Assembly (NCBI GenBank): GCA_039725955.1
Contig: CP091034.1
Span: forward strand, 682,001 to 746,000
Source: Sinorhizobium sp. B11
GTDB taxonomy: Bacteria; Pseudomonadota; Alphaproteobacteria; Rhizobiales; Rhizobiaceae
Direction: 5' to 3'
DNA: 64,000 nucleotides
Below, one piece after another: positions 23,393 through 34,580 of the stretch (its first letter is position 1; the number at the start of each line of letters is the position of its first letter). The position numbers and the translations under genes were made by a program. The notes beneath the pieces are model-generated. The model had not been told where the DNA came from, did no database searches, and saw only the letters and a program-made list of their open reading frames with translations.

Positions 23393-24946
23393 GTGGAAGA
23401 CCCCGAAGGCGGCTTGAAGCCGCAATTTGACGGGGCGTCGGCGGAAGGGCGCAAGGACGGCAAAAAGTCCAGGCGTCGCAAGGGCAAGCGTGGCGGGCAA
23501 TCCCGCGGCGCCGCTCATCCCGCTTCGCATGATCTCTCCGGCCACGCCGGGGAGGCAGCGCGCCCGAAGGAAGACGCCGAAAGCCCGGCCCGCAAGCGGA
23601 AACGCCGTCGTCGTGGTGGGCGTGGCGCATCCCAATCCGATACTGTTGTCCAGCCGCAGCCTGTGGTTCAGGTGGTCAGTCAAGGCCATGGTCCGCGGCC
23701 GGATGGTGATTCGTCCTCCAGCCGGCGTAACCGACGCAAGCATCGCAGCAAGCGCGGCCTGCAGGGTAGGCCGCTCGCTCCCGTGCAGCCGACGCCGTCC
23801 GCAAGGTCTGAACATCGCGCTGAAGCGCCGTCGCGTCCTCTGCCGCGCGAGGTGCACGATGGTGAAGCGGCGATTCGCAGGGGCCGTCAGCCAGGTCATG
23901 AAGAGGCGCGGGCAGGGGGTGAACATCCCTGGCCGGACGAGCTCTATGCCGCGCTCGATCTCGGCACCAACAATTGCCGCCTGCTGATCGCCCAGCCGAC
24001 GCGCCCCGGCCAGTTCCGCGTCGTGGATGCCTTTTCCCGTATCGTGCGCCTTGGCGAAGGGCTTGCCGCCAGCGGCAGGCTGTCCGACGAGGCGATGGAA
24101 AGGGCCGTCGATGCGCTCAGAATCTGCGCCTCCAAGCTCCGGAACCGCGAGATCCGCCGTATGCGGCTGATTGCGACCGAGGCCTGCCGCCAGGCGGCCA
24201 ACGGCGAGGAATTCCTGCAGCGCGTTGTAGTCGAGACCGGACTGGAGCTCGAGATCATCGATCGCGAAACCGAGGCGCGGCTTGCCGTTTCCGGCTGCTC
24301 CTCTCTGGTCGGCCGCGAGACGCGCTCCGTCGTCCTCTTTGATATCGGCGGCGGTTCCTCGGAAATTGCCGTTATCCGCATCGGCGATAACCGCTTCGCC
24401 CGCCTTGCCAATCACATCACCCACTGGACCTCGCTGCCCGTCGGCGTCGTCACCCTCTCGGAACGGCACGGTGGCCGGGATGTGACGCCCGATGTTTTCG
24501 AGGGCATGGTGAGCGAGGTTGCGGGCATGCTGTCGAGTTTCGATTGCCCCGAGATCGAGATTGCCGAAGATGGCGATTTCCATCTGATTGGCACCTCAGG
24601 CACAGTGACGACGCTTGCCGGCGTGCATCTCGACCTGCCGCGTTACGACCGCCGCAAGGTCGATGGCATATGGCTGTCGGATGATGAGGTTTCCGCCATG
24701 CAGGCGAAGCTTCTCTCCTGGAATTTCGAAAGCCGCGCCGCCAATCCTTGCATAGGGCCGGATCGCGCCGATCTGGTGCTTGCCGGCTGCGCCATCCTGG
24801 AGGCGATCCGCCGCCGTTGGCCGAGCCCGCGCATGCGTGTTGCCGATCGCGGCTTGAGGGAAGGCCTGCTCACCGACATGATGGCGGATGACGGCGTCTG
24901 GCGGCGCCATCGCAACCGCCGCGGCCAGCGGGGAAACAAGGGGTAG
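23393..24946 (+). CDS. ppx: Ppx/GppA family exopolyphosphatase with basic N-terminal extension
   Basis: About 517 residues. The actin-like phosphatase fold begins with [16 protein letters not shown] and continues with [50 protein letters not shown] and [11 protein letters not shown]. It hydrolyses polyphosphate and/or pppGpp. Before it lies an unusual extension of about 180 residues with three Arg/Lys clusters ([36 protein letters not shown]), probably disordered and nucleic-acid binding. The frame opens at 23339, but GTG at 23393 ([11 protein letters not shown]) is the more likely start. rlmE follows two bases later. Confidence 0.85.
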   Translation: MEDPEGGLKPQFDGASAEGRKDGKKSRRRKGKRGGQSRGAAHPASHDLSGHAGEAARPKEDAESPARKRKRRRRGGRGASQSDTVVQPQPVVQVVSQGHGPRPDGDSSSSRRNRRKHRSKRGLQGRPLAPVQPTPSARSEHRAEAPSRPLPREVHDGEAAIRRGRQPGHEEARAGGEHPWPDELYAALDLGTNNCRLLIAQPTRPGQFRVVDAFSRIVRLGEGLAASGRLSDEAMERAVDALRICASKLRNREIRRMRLIATEACRQAANGEEFLQRVVVETGLELEIIDRETEARLAVSGCSSLVGRETRSVVLFDIGGGSSEIAVIRIGDNRFARLANHITHWTSLPVGVVTLSERHGGRDVTPDVFEGMVSEVAGMLSSFDCPEIEIAEDGDFHLIGTSGTVTTLAGVHLDLPRYDRRKVDGIWLSDDEVSAMQAKLLSWNFESRAANPCIGPDRADLVLAGCAILEAIRRRWPSPRMRVADRGLREGLLTDMMADDGVWRRHRNRRGQRGNKG

Positions 24947-24948
24947 GC

Positions 24949-25668
24949 ATGACCAAGCCAACGATTGCGGGAAGCCGCACCGGCCGCAAGCTCGGCCAAC
25001 GCGTTAAGAAGAAGAAGCTCAAGGCCTCCTCACGCCAGTGGCTGGAGCGCCATATCAACGATCCCTATGTGCAGCGCGCCCAGCTGGAAGGCTATCGCGC
25101 CCGCGCGGCCTTCAAGCTGCTGGAGATCGATGAGAAATACAACATCCTGAAGGGCGCAAGGCGCATCATCGACCTCGGGGCCGCTCCCGGCAGTTGGTCG
25201 CAGATCGCCGCAAAAGTGACCGGATCGACGGATGAGGATATCCGCGTCGCCGCAATCGACTTTCTGGAAATGACGCAGCTTCCCGGCGTCACGGTACTGC
25301 AGCTCGACTTCCTTGATCCGACGGCCCCGGAAAAGCTGATGGAAGCCGTTGGCGGTACGCCGGATCTGGTGCTCTCTGACATGGCGGCACCCACGACCGG
25401 CCATCACCGCACCGATCACCTGCGCACCATGCACCTTTGTGAGGTCGCAGCGCACTTTGCCGTCGAGGTGCTGGGGGAGGGCGGGCACTTCCTCGCCAAG
25501 ACCTTCCAAGGCGGCACCGAGCGAGATCTGCTCGCCATGCTGAAGCAGCATTTCCGCCAGGTCGTGCACGTCAAACCTGCGTCATCTCGTGCCGAATCGG
25601 TCGAGATGTTCCTGCTGGCGAAGGGTTTCAAAGGCCGCAAGGCCGAGGCGGAGCCTGAGGACGCTTGA
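24949..25668 (+). CDS. rlmE: 23S rRNA (uridine-2'-O)-methyltransferase
   Basis: A 239-residue FtsJ/RrmJ-type SAM methyltransferase. A basic N-terminal tail ([22 protein letters not shown]) precedes the SAM site [11 protein letters not shown]. The K-D-K catalytic set is seen at [13 protein letters not shown] (first Lys), [18 protein letters not shown] (Asp) and FLAKTFQGG (last Lys). It 2'-O-methylates the A-loop uridine (U2552 in E. coli numbering) in the 50S subunit. It is two bases after the ppx stop, a pairing found across rhizobia. Confidence 0.93.
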   Translation: MTKPTIAGSRTGRKLGQRVKKKKLKASSRQWLERHINDPYVQRAQLEGYRARAAFKLLEIDEKYNILKGARRIIDLGAAPGSWSQIAAKVTGSTDEDIRVAAIDFLEMTQLPGVTVLQLDFLDPTAPEKLMEAVGGTPDLVLSDMAAPTTGHHRTDHLRTMHLCEVAAHFAVEVLGEGGHFLAKTFQGGTERDLLAMLKQHFRQVVHVKPASSRAESVEMFLLAKGFKGRKAEAEPEDA

Positions 25669-25723
25669 TCATTGCGCCAGTCCTGCGGATGATGATTTCC
25701 CAGGACTGGATACTATCGATCCC

Positions 25724-26122
25724 ATGCTTCTCTACGTTACATTCGGCACCAACGATCTCGATCGCGCGCGGCATTTCTATGATGCCGTTCTGCCGGCGCT
25801 CGGCTACCGGCGCCAGCGCAATTCGGAGGAGGAAATCGGCTATGCCGCCGATGGCGACACGCGCTGCCGCTTCTGGGTGGTAACTCCCTTCAACCGGCGC
25901 CGCGCGACGAACGGCAACGGATCCATGGTGGCTTTCGAGGCGGAGACGCGAGCGGCGGTGGATGCTTTCCATGCGGCGGCAATGGCCACTGGCGCTATCG
26001 ACGAAGGTAAGCCGGGGCTGCGCTCTTATCATGCGCATTTCTACGCGGCCTATGTCCGGGATCTCGACGGCAACAAGCTGTGCGCCGTCTGTGAAAAAGC
26101 CGAAGAACCGCCCTTTATTTGA
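25724..26122 (+). CDS. VOC (glyoxalase/bleomycin resistance) superfamily protein
   Basis: A 132-residue protein with two beta-alpha-beta-beta-beta modules: LLYVTFGTNDLDRARHFYDAVLPALGY and AHFYAAYVRDLDGNKLCAVCEK. It is a probable metal-dependent dioxygenase or isomerase-type enzyme of unknown substrate. The ATG at 25724 gives the standard VOC start. Its 3' end overlaps the convergent MFS gene by eight bases. Confidence 0.85.
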   Translation: MLLYVTFGTNDLDRARHFYDAVLPALGYRRQRNSEEEIGYAADGDTRCRFWVVTPFNRRRATNGNGSMVAFEAETRAAVDAFHAAAMATGAIDEGKPGLRSYHAHFYAAYVRDLDGNKLCAVCEKAEEPPFI

Positions 26123-27533
26123 CGGCCTGTTCGGCGTTGATCGTCGGCGGCACGCGCTTGGCGCGGTGGCCGGAAACGGAAGCCCCCGCGTCCTTCGCCA
26201 TGCGGGCAAAGGGGATGGTTGCGATGACGGTCAGGCCGGCGATGACAAAGAAGGCGATGTGGAAATCGATGACCTGCAGTTCGGCGCCGCGGAAATAGAT
26301 CGAGGTTTCCAGGATCGAGGCGGCGAGGGCAACGCCGAGCGCCAGGCTGATCTGCTGCATCACCGAGGCCATGGATGTCGCCTGGCTCGCCTGCGCATCG
26401 TCGATATCCGCAAAGGCCAGCGCATTGACACCGGTAAACATGAAGGAACGGGAAAAGCCGCCGACCAGCAGCACGCCGATGATGACGAGATGCGGTGTCT
26501 CCGGCGTGAAGAGGCCGGTTACGGCCGTCACGACCGTGGTGACGGCGCCGGCGCACAGAAGCGTGGTGCGGAAGCCGATAGCCTTGTAGACGCGGCGCGC
26601 GATGAACTTCGTCGTTATGGCGCCGATCGCGCCGGCAAATGTGATAAGGCCCGATTGAAAGGGCGTCAGGCCAAATCCGAGCTGCAGCATTAGCGGCGTC
26701 AGAAACGGCATGGCGCCGACGCAGATGCGAAACAGAGTTCCGCCGCTCGTCGAGGCGCGGAAGGTCGAATTCTTGAACAGCTTGAGGTCAAGGATCGGCG
26801 TCGGATAGCGCCGGGCATGGCGCACATAGAGCACGCCGCAGATGATGCCGATTGCCGTGGCCGAGATGCCGATGATCGGCGGCAGGGCCGGAAGGCTGAC
26901 GACCGACAGGCCAAAGACGACGCCGGCGGCCGCAAGGCTGGTCAGGATGAAGCCGTTGAAATCGAGCTTCGGCGGAGCCGTCGCTTCTATTTCCGGCAGG
27001 AAGATCGTCGCCAGCCATACGCCGATGACGCCGACAGGTACGTTGATCAGGAAGATCCAGTGCCAGCTGAAATAGGTGGTGATGAAGCCGCCGAGCGGCG
27101 GGCCGGCAAGCGGACCGACAAGGGCCGGGATCGTCAACAGCGCCATGGCCGAGACCAGTTCGCTCTTCTGCGTCGTCCGCACCAGCACGAGGCGTCCGAC
27201 AGGCGTCATCATCGCGCCTCCCATGCCCTGCAGGAAGCGTGCGATGACGAATTCGACGAGGCTCGAAGAGAAGGCGCAGAAGATCGAGCCGACGACGAAG
27301 ACGCAGATCGCCAGCCGGAAGATTTTCTTGGCGCCGAAGCGATCCGCCATCCAGCCGCTGATCGGAATGAACACCGCAAGCGCCACCATGTAGGAGGTGA
27401 GCGCCAGTTTCAGGGTAATTGGTCCGACATGAAGATCGGCCGCAATCGCCGGCAAGGCCGTTGCGATGACTGTCGAGTCCATCTGTTCCATGAAGAGGGC
27501 AACGGCGAGGATCAGGGGGACGATGCGGTTCAT
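26115..27533 (-). CDS. DHA2-type MFS transporter (drug or metabolite efflux)
   Basis: A 472-residue major facilitator with about 14 hydrophobic segments. The TM1 motif is FMEQMDSTVIATALPAIAADL, motif A is GWMADRFGAKKIFR, and motif C is ALVGPLAGPPLGGFIT. This is the EmrB/QacA-like proton antiporter class. The start MNRIVPLILAVALF (27533) is chosen because the longer open frame upstream has no membrane or signal features. A divergent Tat-exported MBL gene shares the 250-base upstream region. Confidence 0.88.
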   Translation of the reverse strand: MNRIVPLILAVALFMEQMDSTVIATALPAIAADLHVGPITLKLALTSYMVALAVFIPISGWMADRFGAKKIFRLAICVFVVGSIFCAFSSSLVEFVIARFLQGMGGAMMTPVGRLVLVRTTQKSELVSAMALLTIPALVGPLAGPPLGGFITTYFSWHWIFLINVPVGVIGVWLATIFLPEIEATAPPKLDFNGFILTSLAAAGVVFGLSVVSLPALPPIIGISATAIGIICGVLYVRHARRYPTPILDLKLFKNSTFRASTSGGTLFRICVGAMPFLTPLMLQLGFGLTPFQSGLITFAGAIGAITTKFIARRVYKAIGFRTTLLCAGAVTTVVTAVTGLFTPETPHLVIIGVLLVGGFSRSFMFTGVNALAFADIDDAQASQATSMASVMQQISLALGVALAASILETSIYFRGAELQVIDFHIAFFVIAGLTVIATIPFARMAKDAGASVSGHRAKRVPPTINAEQAVK

Positions 27534-27786
27534 AGGCGAATGCCTTGATGGCTGCGGATGGGGCTTGGGAGGCCCGTGCTGTGTAGTCCCAGATAGGGGC
27601 TCTGCCAATCCCTCAATCGATCCCGGTGACACGTTTGGATCACGACTGCGTGAGACGACTTGCTCGACACTTTCATCTCTCAAGATTGACATATGCTTAC
27701 CCGGCCGGAGCAAGAAATCTCGCTGGAACGGCAGGATATATCGGGGGTCGTGCGGCGACGCACCGCACAGTATGGAGGATGGATAT

Positions 27787-28779
27787 ATGACGACATCTGA
27801 TGGAATAAAGCGGCGCACGCTTTTTGCCGCAGGCCTTGGTCTGCTGGCCGCGCCGGTCATCTTGAGAGTAACGGCCCAGGCGGCCGCAACTGGAGAAACA
27901 GGCAATATGGAAGTCACCCCGCAGCCGCAGATCAATCAGTTCAAGCTCGGCTCAATCAAGTTCACTGCCGTCCGCGATGGTTTCAATGTCATTGAAAAGC
28001 CGAATGAAACCTTCGGTTCCAATCAGGATCCGCAGGCCGTTCAGGCGCTTCTCGCCGCCAATTTCCTGCCGACCGACAAGTTCGTAAACAGCTATGCGCC
28101 TGTGGTCGTTGATACGGGTTCCGATGTCATCGTCGTCGATACCGGCTTTGGGGCCGGCGGTCGCGAGCGGGGCATGGGCCAGTTCAGCGCCGGCCTTAAG
28201 GCCGCCGGCTATTCGCCTGACGACGTCACGGTCGTGGCGCTGACGCATCTCCATGGAGACCATATCGGCGGCCTCATGGAAAATGGCGCACCCGCCTACA
28301 AGAATGCCCGCTATGTTATCGGCCAGGCCGAATATGATTTCTGGTCGGACAAGGCGCGTGAAGGCACGCCGGCGGAGGGCGGTCACAAGGCGGTGCTTGC
28401 GAATGTCGTGCCGCTCGCCGAAAAGGCGACCTTCGTCAAGGAAGGCGACACCATCGCGCCTGGCCTGACCGCGATGCTCGCGACAGGCCACACACCCGGC
28501 CACATGATCTTCCACGTCGAATCCGACGGCAAACGGCTGATCATGACGGGTGACACGGCAAACCACTACATCCTGTCGCTGCAGCGTCCGGACTGGGAAG
28601 TGCGTTTCGACATGGACAAGGCTCAGGCGGCCGCGACCCGCAAGAAGGTGTTCGACATGATCGCCAGCGACAAGATCGCCTTCCTCGGCTATCACATGCC
28701 GTTCCCGGCGGTCGGTTTCGTGGAGAAACAGGAGACCGGTTACCGCTTCGTGCCGAAGACCTATCAGTTCGACATCTGA
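27787..28779 (+). CDS. Tat-exported MBL-fold metallo-hydrolase
   Basis: A 330-residue metallo-beta-lactamase-fold protein. A twin-arginine signal (KRRTLFAAGLGLLAAPVIL, RR at 9-10) leads it to the periplasm. Metal ligands are HLHGDHIGG (154-162), GHTPGHMIFH and TGDTANH. The family includes lactonases and quorum-quenching enzymes as well as MBL hydrolases of unknown substrate. The ATG at 27787 follows GGAGG by six to seven bases. It is divergent from the MFS exporter. Confidence 0.88.
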   Translation: MTTSDGIKRRTLFAAGLGLLAAPVILRVTAQAAATGETGNMEVTPQPQINQFKLGSIKFTAVRDGFNVIEKPNETFGSNQDPQAVQALLAANFLPTDKFVNSYAPVVVDTGSDVIVVDTGFGAGGRERGMGQFSAGLKAAGYSPDDVTVVALTHLHGDHIGGLMENGAPAYKNARYVIGQAEYDFWSDKAREGTPAEGGHKAVLANVVPLAEKATFVKEGDTIAPGLTAMLATGHTPGHMIFHVESDGKRLIMTGDTANHYILSLQRPDWEVRFDMDKAQAAATRKKVFDMIASDKIAFLGYHMPFPAVGFVEKQETGYRFVPKTYQFDI

Positions 28780-28782
28780 GGT

Positions 28783-28809
28783 CGCGCAAAAGTGCGTCGC
28801 GGTTTTGCG
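28783..28809. repeat. Rhizobial palindromic intergenic repeat, partial copy
   Basis: CGCAAAA (28785-28791) and TTTTGCG (28803-28809) flank GTGCGTCGCGG. It starts four bases after the MBL gene's stop. Confidence 0.65.
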
Positions 28810-28853
28810 AGAACGACATGCGACACGCGTTCTCTGCATGGCTGCCATACCGA

Positions 28854-28878
28854 GCCCGGCCCCGTGCCGGGCCTTTTT
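28854..28878 (+). terminator. Intrinsic terminator after MBL gene
   Basis: GCCCGGC (28854-28860) and GCCGGGC (28866-28872) with loop CCCGT are followed by C and five T residues. Confidence 0.9.
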
Positions 28879-28991
28879 GCTATTTCCTTCCTGTCATAGA
28901 CGTGTTACCAGCCCTCGCCAACTTCCATAAACTCATGCACACCGCCGGTGCGGACGATTCGTACCGGGTGGGTCGCATTTTTCTTTCTTGA

Positions 28992-30488
<1,497 letters not shown>

Positions 30489-30490
30489 CA

Positions 30491-31039
30491 ATGAAAGCGG
30501 GCGGCGCAATTCCACTCTGGATCATCGCGCTGCTCGCAGCCCTCTGCCTCGTCGTTCTCGGCTGGACAACCTTTGGCTACACCGTGCCCTTCGAGCATGA
30601 GACCGGTCAGGCGATGCTCGATACCTATTTCTCCGGCTACGACGTGTCCGCCGTCTTCCACATGCAGACGCTGCTCGATCAGAACGAGACGGCAAACCGC
30701 ATTCTCCGGGCCATGTATTTCGGCCCGGAACTCCTCTTTCCCGCCCTGCTGACAGCCCTTCTATTCCTGATCTTCCTGCGGCTCGGGCCGATCGAGACAT
30801 GGCGCGGCAAGCAGGCGCCGCGTCTTCTGGGCCGGATCACCTATATTCTGCCCTTCCTTTACGGCTTTGCCGATTATGGCGAAAACATCTCGAGCCTCGT
30901 TGCGTTCAGCAATAGCGGTGCCGCGGGCTTTGCTGCCCAGATCCTGCCGTGGATGACCAAGCTGAAATTCGCGAGCCTTGCCGTCTGCGCCATCCTGCTT
31001 GTGCGTAGCGCGCTTCTTCACCAATCGCACGAAAGCTGA
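30491..31039 (+). CDS. Small integral membrane protein of unknown function
   Basis: A 182-residue protein with four hydrophobic segments: near residues 8-28 (PLWIIALLAALCLVVLGWTTFG), 77-95 (ELLFPALLTALLFLIFLRLG), 115-130 and 155-172. It begins two bases after guaB and is surely in its transcript. No motif points to a function, and I do not recognise a family. The convergent LysR gene ends four bases after its stop. Confidence 0.7.
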   Translation: MKAGGAIPLWIIALLAALCLVVLGWTTFGYTVPFEHETGQAMLDTYFSGYDVSAVFHMQTLLDQNETANRILRAMYFGPELLFPALLTALLFLIFLRLGPIETWRGKQAPRLLGRITYILPFLYGFADYGENISSLVAFSNSGAAGFAAQILPWMTKLKFASLAVCAILLVRSALLHQSHES

Positions 31040-31042
31040 ACC

Positions 31043-31957
31043 CTATCGCGGCCAGCGCCACACAGGGTGCGAGAGCCTCGCTGCAAGGAAATCACCGAGC
31101 ACTTCCACCTTTGCCGGCCGGGCACGCGCCGATGGCGTGACGAAATAGACGGCGCCTTTCGGCAGGGTCCAGTCGGTGAGGATCGCTTTCAGGCGCCCGT
31201 CGTCAAGATATTCGTAGGCCATGAACTCCGGCAGTTCGACAATGCCGAGACCACGCAATGCCATCGGGATCAGGGCCTCCGAATTGGTGGCGCGCAGTGG
31301 CCCGGTCGGCACCACGATTTCCTCTTCTCCTGCCTTGTTACTGAAACGCCAGATATCCTGCCGCGGCCGGTAGGCATAACCGAGGCAATGATGCGCCGCG
31401 AGTTCTCGGGGATGCCGCGGGCAGCCGTATCTTTCGAGATAGGCGGGTGCCGCCAGAATGAAGGGCGCCACCGGCGTCAGCCTCTTTGCCACCAGCGAGG
31501 AATCCGGCAGCACGGCAATCCGCAGAGCCGCATCGAAACCCTCGCCGACGAGGTCGACTACGGCATCGCTCATATGCATATCGATCGAGACCTCGGGATA
31601 GGCCTCGAAGAAATCGGGCAGGATCGGCGCCAGCCATTGGCGCCCGAAGACCATCGGCACGGCAAGACGGATCAGCCCGCGCGGCTGGCTCGAAAGCTCG
31701 CGCGCCGCATTCTCCGCGGCCTCTGCCTCCGCGTAAATGTGCTGGGCCCGATCAACCAGCCGCAGCCCGAAATCAGTCAGCGCCAGCTGCCGCGAAGTGC
31801 GATTGAAGAGCCGTGCGCCGAGCCGTTCCTCCAGTCGGCTTACCGCCCGCGAAACCGTCGGTACCGAAACGCCGAGCGTCTTGGCGGCACGAGCGAAGGA
31901 GCGCTCCTCGGCCACCTTGGCAAACATCGCCAGGCCTTCGAAATCCGGAATACTCAT
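31043..31957 (-). CDS. LysR-family transcriptional regulator
   Basis: A 304-residue regulator with the HTH at residues 8-65 (FAKVAEERSFARAAKTLGVSVPTVSRAVSRLEERLGARLF) and an effector domain from about 90. The RTSRQLALTDFG motif is typical of the CrgA/DmlR branch. It is divergent from the SDR gene, with 100 bases between, so the SDR gene is the likely target. The effector is unknown. Confidence 0.88.
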   Translation of the reverse strand: MSIPDFEGLAMFAKVAEERSFARAAKTLGVSVPTVSRAVSRLEERLGARLFNRTSRQLALTDFGLRLVDRAQHIYAEAEAAENAARELSSQPRGLIRLAVPMVFGRQWLAPILPDFFEAYPEVSIDMHMSDAVVDLVGEGFDAALRIAVLPDSSLVAKRLTPVAPFILAAPAYLERYGCPRHPRELAAHHCLGYAYRPRQDIWRFSNKAGEEEIVVPTGPLRATNSEALIPMALRGLGIVELPEFMAYEYLDDGRLKAILTDWTLPKGAVYFVTPSARARPAKVEVLGDFLAARLSHPVWRWPR

Positions 31958-32057
31958 TGTTTCATTCCTGCAATGATGTCTTTCATTTCTTTCTATTCCG
32001 AAACGATATCGCCGTCCACATCTTCAGCTCAGTCGAACACAACAGGAGACGACGACA

Positions 32058-32813
32058 ATGACAAACAGACTGAATGGAAAGATCGCTGTCATCACTGGTG
32101 CCACTTCTGGCATCGGCCTTGCCACCGCAAAGCGCTTTGCAGCCGAAGGCGCGCGCGTGTTCATCACCGGCCGCCGCAAGGAAGTGTTGGATGCGGCCGT
32201 CGCCGAAATCGGCGGCAATGTCACCGGCATTCAGGCCGACTCCGCAAATCTTGCCGATCTCGACCGTCTCTATGATCAGGTAAAGGCAGAGGCCGGCCGT
32301 ATCGACGTGCTCTTCGTCAATGCCGGCGGCGGCTCGTTCGCTCCGATCGGCGCCATTACCGAAGAACAGTATGACGACACCTTCGGCCGCAATGTGAAGG
32401 GCGTGCTCTTCACCGTGCAGAAGGCGCTGCCCCTGCTCGGCAGGGGTTCCTCCGTCATCCTGACCGGCTCGACGGCAGGCGCCACCGGCACGCCGGCCTT
32501 CAGCGTCTACGCGGCCTCGAAGGCTGCAATCCGAAACTTCTCCCGCAACTGGATCCTCGATCTCAAAGATCGCGGCATCCGCATCAACACGCTAAGCCCC
32601 GGCCCAACGGAGACGACCGGCCTCGTCGAACTCGCCGGCCAGGACAAGGCGCAGCAGCAGGGCCTGCTGGACTATCTGGCCTCGCAGGTTCCGCTTGGCC
32701 GCGTCGGGCGTCCGGAAGAAATCGCTGCAACGGCGCTCTTCCTCGCCTCCGATGACTCGAGCTTCATCACCGGCGCCGAGATCTTTGTCGACGGCGGTAT
32801 TGCCCAGGTCTGA
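32058..32813 (+). CDS. Short-chain dehydrogenase/reductase
   Basis: A 251-residue classical SDR. The coenzyme motif is GATSGIG near residues 14-20, with the RR after the second strand (ITGRRK) favouring NADP. NAG appears as NAGGG, and the catalytic Ser and Tyr-x-x-x-Lys lie in [10 protein letters not shown] and SVYAASKAA. The substrate is unknown. It is divergent from the LysR gene. A long hairpin follows the stop. Confidence 0.9.
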   Translation: MTNRLNGKIAVITGATSGIGLATAKRFAAEGARVFITGRRKEVLDAAVAEIGGNVTGIQADSANLADLDRLYDQVKAEAGRIDVLFVNAGGGSFAPIGAITEEQYDDTFGRNVKGVLFTVQKALPLLGRGSSVILTGSTAGATGTPAFSVYAASKAAIRNFSRNWILDLKDRGIRINTLSPGPTETTGLVELAGQDKAQQQGLLDYLASQVPLGRVGRPEEIAATALFLASDDSSFITGAEIFVDGGIAQV

Positions 32814-32818
32814 CCCTG

Positions 32819-32848
32819 AAGACGGCCCGCTCCATGGCGGGCCGTCTT
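32819..32848 (+). terminator. Strong hairpin after SDR gene
   Basis: AAGACGGCCCGC (32819-32830) and GCGGGCCGTCTT (32837-32848) form a perfect 12-bp stem with loop TCCATG. The T tract is only two bases long, so it may be a terminator of limited U-run or an mRNA 3' protector. Confidence 0.6.
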
Positions 32849-32913
32849 GGCTCTGGCATCCATCCGGCCTTTCCGCTACTGGTCGCGCAGTCGCGTAAAC
32901 GAAGGAATGATTG

Positions 32914-33330
32914 ATGACCGGCTTCGAGATGTTCTGGCCTCTGCTTGCCCATGTTCTGCTGGTCTTTATTCTCTACGGGCTGCTTGGCCTGCGCCGCCGC
33001 AAGGTGGTCCAGGAGGGCCGGATGAAGAAATCCGATTATCGCGAAAACCGCGACGAACCCGTCGAAAGTCTCTGCGTCAAGAACAGCCTCGCCAACCAGT
33101 TCGAGCTGCCGGTACTCTTCTATGCCTGCAGCATTCTTCTTTATATCACCGAGGCGGATAACCTGGTGGCGGTCGTGCTTGCCTGGCTTTTCGTCGCCCT
33201 GCGCTATGCGCATGCCTATGTGCACGTCACCAGCAACGACCTGCGCTATCGCAGCCCGCTCTTTGCCGCCGGCTTCGTCGTGTTGGCTGGCATGTGGGCC
33301 TGGCTTGCCGGCTGGATGCTATTCTCCTGA
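32914..33330 (+). CDS. MAPEG-family membrane protein
   Basis: A 138-residue protein with four membrane helices and the MAPEG pattern: RRKVVQEGRM, then VKNSLANQFELPVLFYACSILLYIT and FVALRYAHAYVHVTSNDLRYRSPLF. MAPEG proteins use glutathione in eicosanoid and xenobiotic chemistry in eukaryotes; bacterial roles are mostly unknown. The ATG at 32914 follows AAGGAA by six to seven bases. It stands alone. Confidence 0.85.
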   Translation: MTGFEMFWPLLAHVLLVFILYGLLGLRRRKVVQEGRMKKSDYRENRDEPVESLCVKNSLANQFELPVLFYACSILLYITEADNLVAVVLAWLFVALRYAHAYVHVTSNDLRYRSPLFAAGFVVLAGMWAWLAGWMLFS

Positions 33331-33446
33331 TCCCCGCGATTTTCTCCAGGTAGGCCGGTAACACAGTTTTGTTCCTGCGTTATCGGCCGCTGACCTATGT
33401 TCCCCCTTGCCGATTGGGCATGGGGTGGGAACAGAGGAGGTCTGTC

Positions 33447-34322
33447 ATGGAAAAGCCCGTCATTACGCAGGCAATGATCAACGCCTATGATGAATATACG
33501 CATCTGACGCTGGATCGCCGCAGCTTCATGGACAAGCTTACGAAGCTTGCAGGCTCTGCAACCGCGGCAGCCGCAATCGCGCCGCTGCTTGCCGCCAACA
33601 AGGCAGCCGCCGAGGTCGTCGCCGAAAATGACGATCGACTGACCGGCCAGAATATTACCTATCCGGGCAGCGGCGGCGACATGAAAGGCTATCTGGTGCA
33701 GCCGAAGAATGCATCCGGCAAGCTCGGTGCGGTCATCGTCATCCATGAGAACCGCGGCCTCAATCCGCATATCCGCGATGTCGCCCGCCGTATGGCGCTC
33801 GAAGGTTTCGTGGCGCTCGCACCGGATTTCCTATCGCCGCAGGGCGGCACGCCCGAGAATGAGGATCAGGCGCGCGATATGTTCAGCAAACTCGATGCGG
33901 CCACTGTCGCCGCAAATGGCGAGGCGACTGTCCTTTACCTCTCCAAGCTCGATACGACAAACGGCAATGTCGGCGCCATCGGCTTCTGCTGGGGTGGTGG
34001 CGCAGTCAACACCCTTGCCACCAAATCGCCCGAACTGAAAGCGGGCGTGGCCTACTATGGAGCACAACCGCCGGCCTCGGCGGTTACGAACATCAAGGCG
34101 GCGCTTCTGCTTCATTATGCCGGCCTCGACGATCGCATCAATGCCGGCATCGATGCCTACAAGAAGGCGCTGGAGGAGAATGGTAAAAAATTCGAGATCT
34201 ACGTCTATGATGGCGTCAACCACGCCTTCAACAACGATACCTCGGCTGCCCGCTATGACAAGGCAGCGGCCGATCTCGCCTGGAGCCGCACGGTCGCGTT
34301 CCTGAAGCAGAACCTTGCCTGA
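33447..34322 (+). CDS. Dienelactone hydrolase-family protein
   Basis: A 291-residue alpha/beta hydrolase of the DLH family. The nucleophile is Cys181 in GFCWGGG, the acid lies in HYAGLDDRIN and the histidine in DGVNHAFNND. VIVIHENRGLNPHIRDVARR is the family start. An N-terminal DRRSFMDKLTKLAGSATAAAAIAPLLAA looks like a Tat-type export signal, though it begins late (about residue 23). The ATG at 33447 is set by AGGAGG. Homologues are often linked to aromatic breakdown but this one has no such neighbours. Confidence 0.88.
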   Translation: MEKPVITQAMINAYDEYTHLTLDRRSFMDKLTKLAGSATAAAAIAPLLAANKAAAEVVAENDDRLTGQNITYPGSGGDMKGYLVQPKNASGKLGAVIVIHENRGLNPHIRDVARRMALEGFVALAPDFLSPQGGTPENEDQARDMFSKLDAATVAANGEATVLYLSKLDTTNGNVGAIGFCWGGGAVNTLATKSPELKAGVAYYGAQPPASAVTNIKAALLLHYAGLDDRINAGIDAYKKALEENGKKFEIYVYDGVNHAFNNDTSAARYDKAAADLAWSRTVAFLKQNLA

Positions 34323-34420
34323 GCAGGCTTCCGCAGAGTGTCGCAGGACGAAACGGGCTTGGTGAGGTGTGCCCAGCCCGCTTGCTGAACGAAGTGTTAA
34401 GCGCTCTTTTTGCACAGACC

Positions 34421-34447
34421 AAAACGGGGCGTAATGCCCCGTTTTTT
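34421..34447 (+). terminator. Intrinsic terminator
   Basis: AAAACGGGGC (34421-34430) pairs with GCCCCGTTTT (34436-34445), followed by further T residues. It lies 100 bases after the dienelactone hydrolase gene. Confidence 0.9.
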
Positions 34448-34580
34448 ATTGGCTCTTGCCATTGCCTAAAATCCGACCATTTCCATTTACGACGGATGAA
34501 TACCTGCATGTCATATCGGCCCGAAGCGCCGGTATGACAGATCGCTTGCGCCGCTGAATAACAAGACAGATGGGAACCAC

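Noticed and set aside
23279..24583. A 434-codon minus-strand ORF opposite the Ppx/GppA gene
   Set aside because: The plus strand encodes clear phosphatase motifs; the antisense product has no domain and poor composition.
27534..27935. Upstream in-frame extension of the MFS transporter
   Set aside because: It would overlap the divergent MBL gene start and adds a low-complexity stretch before the first membrane helix.
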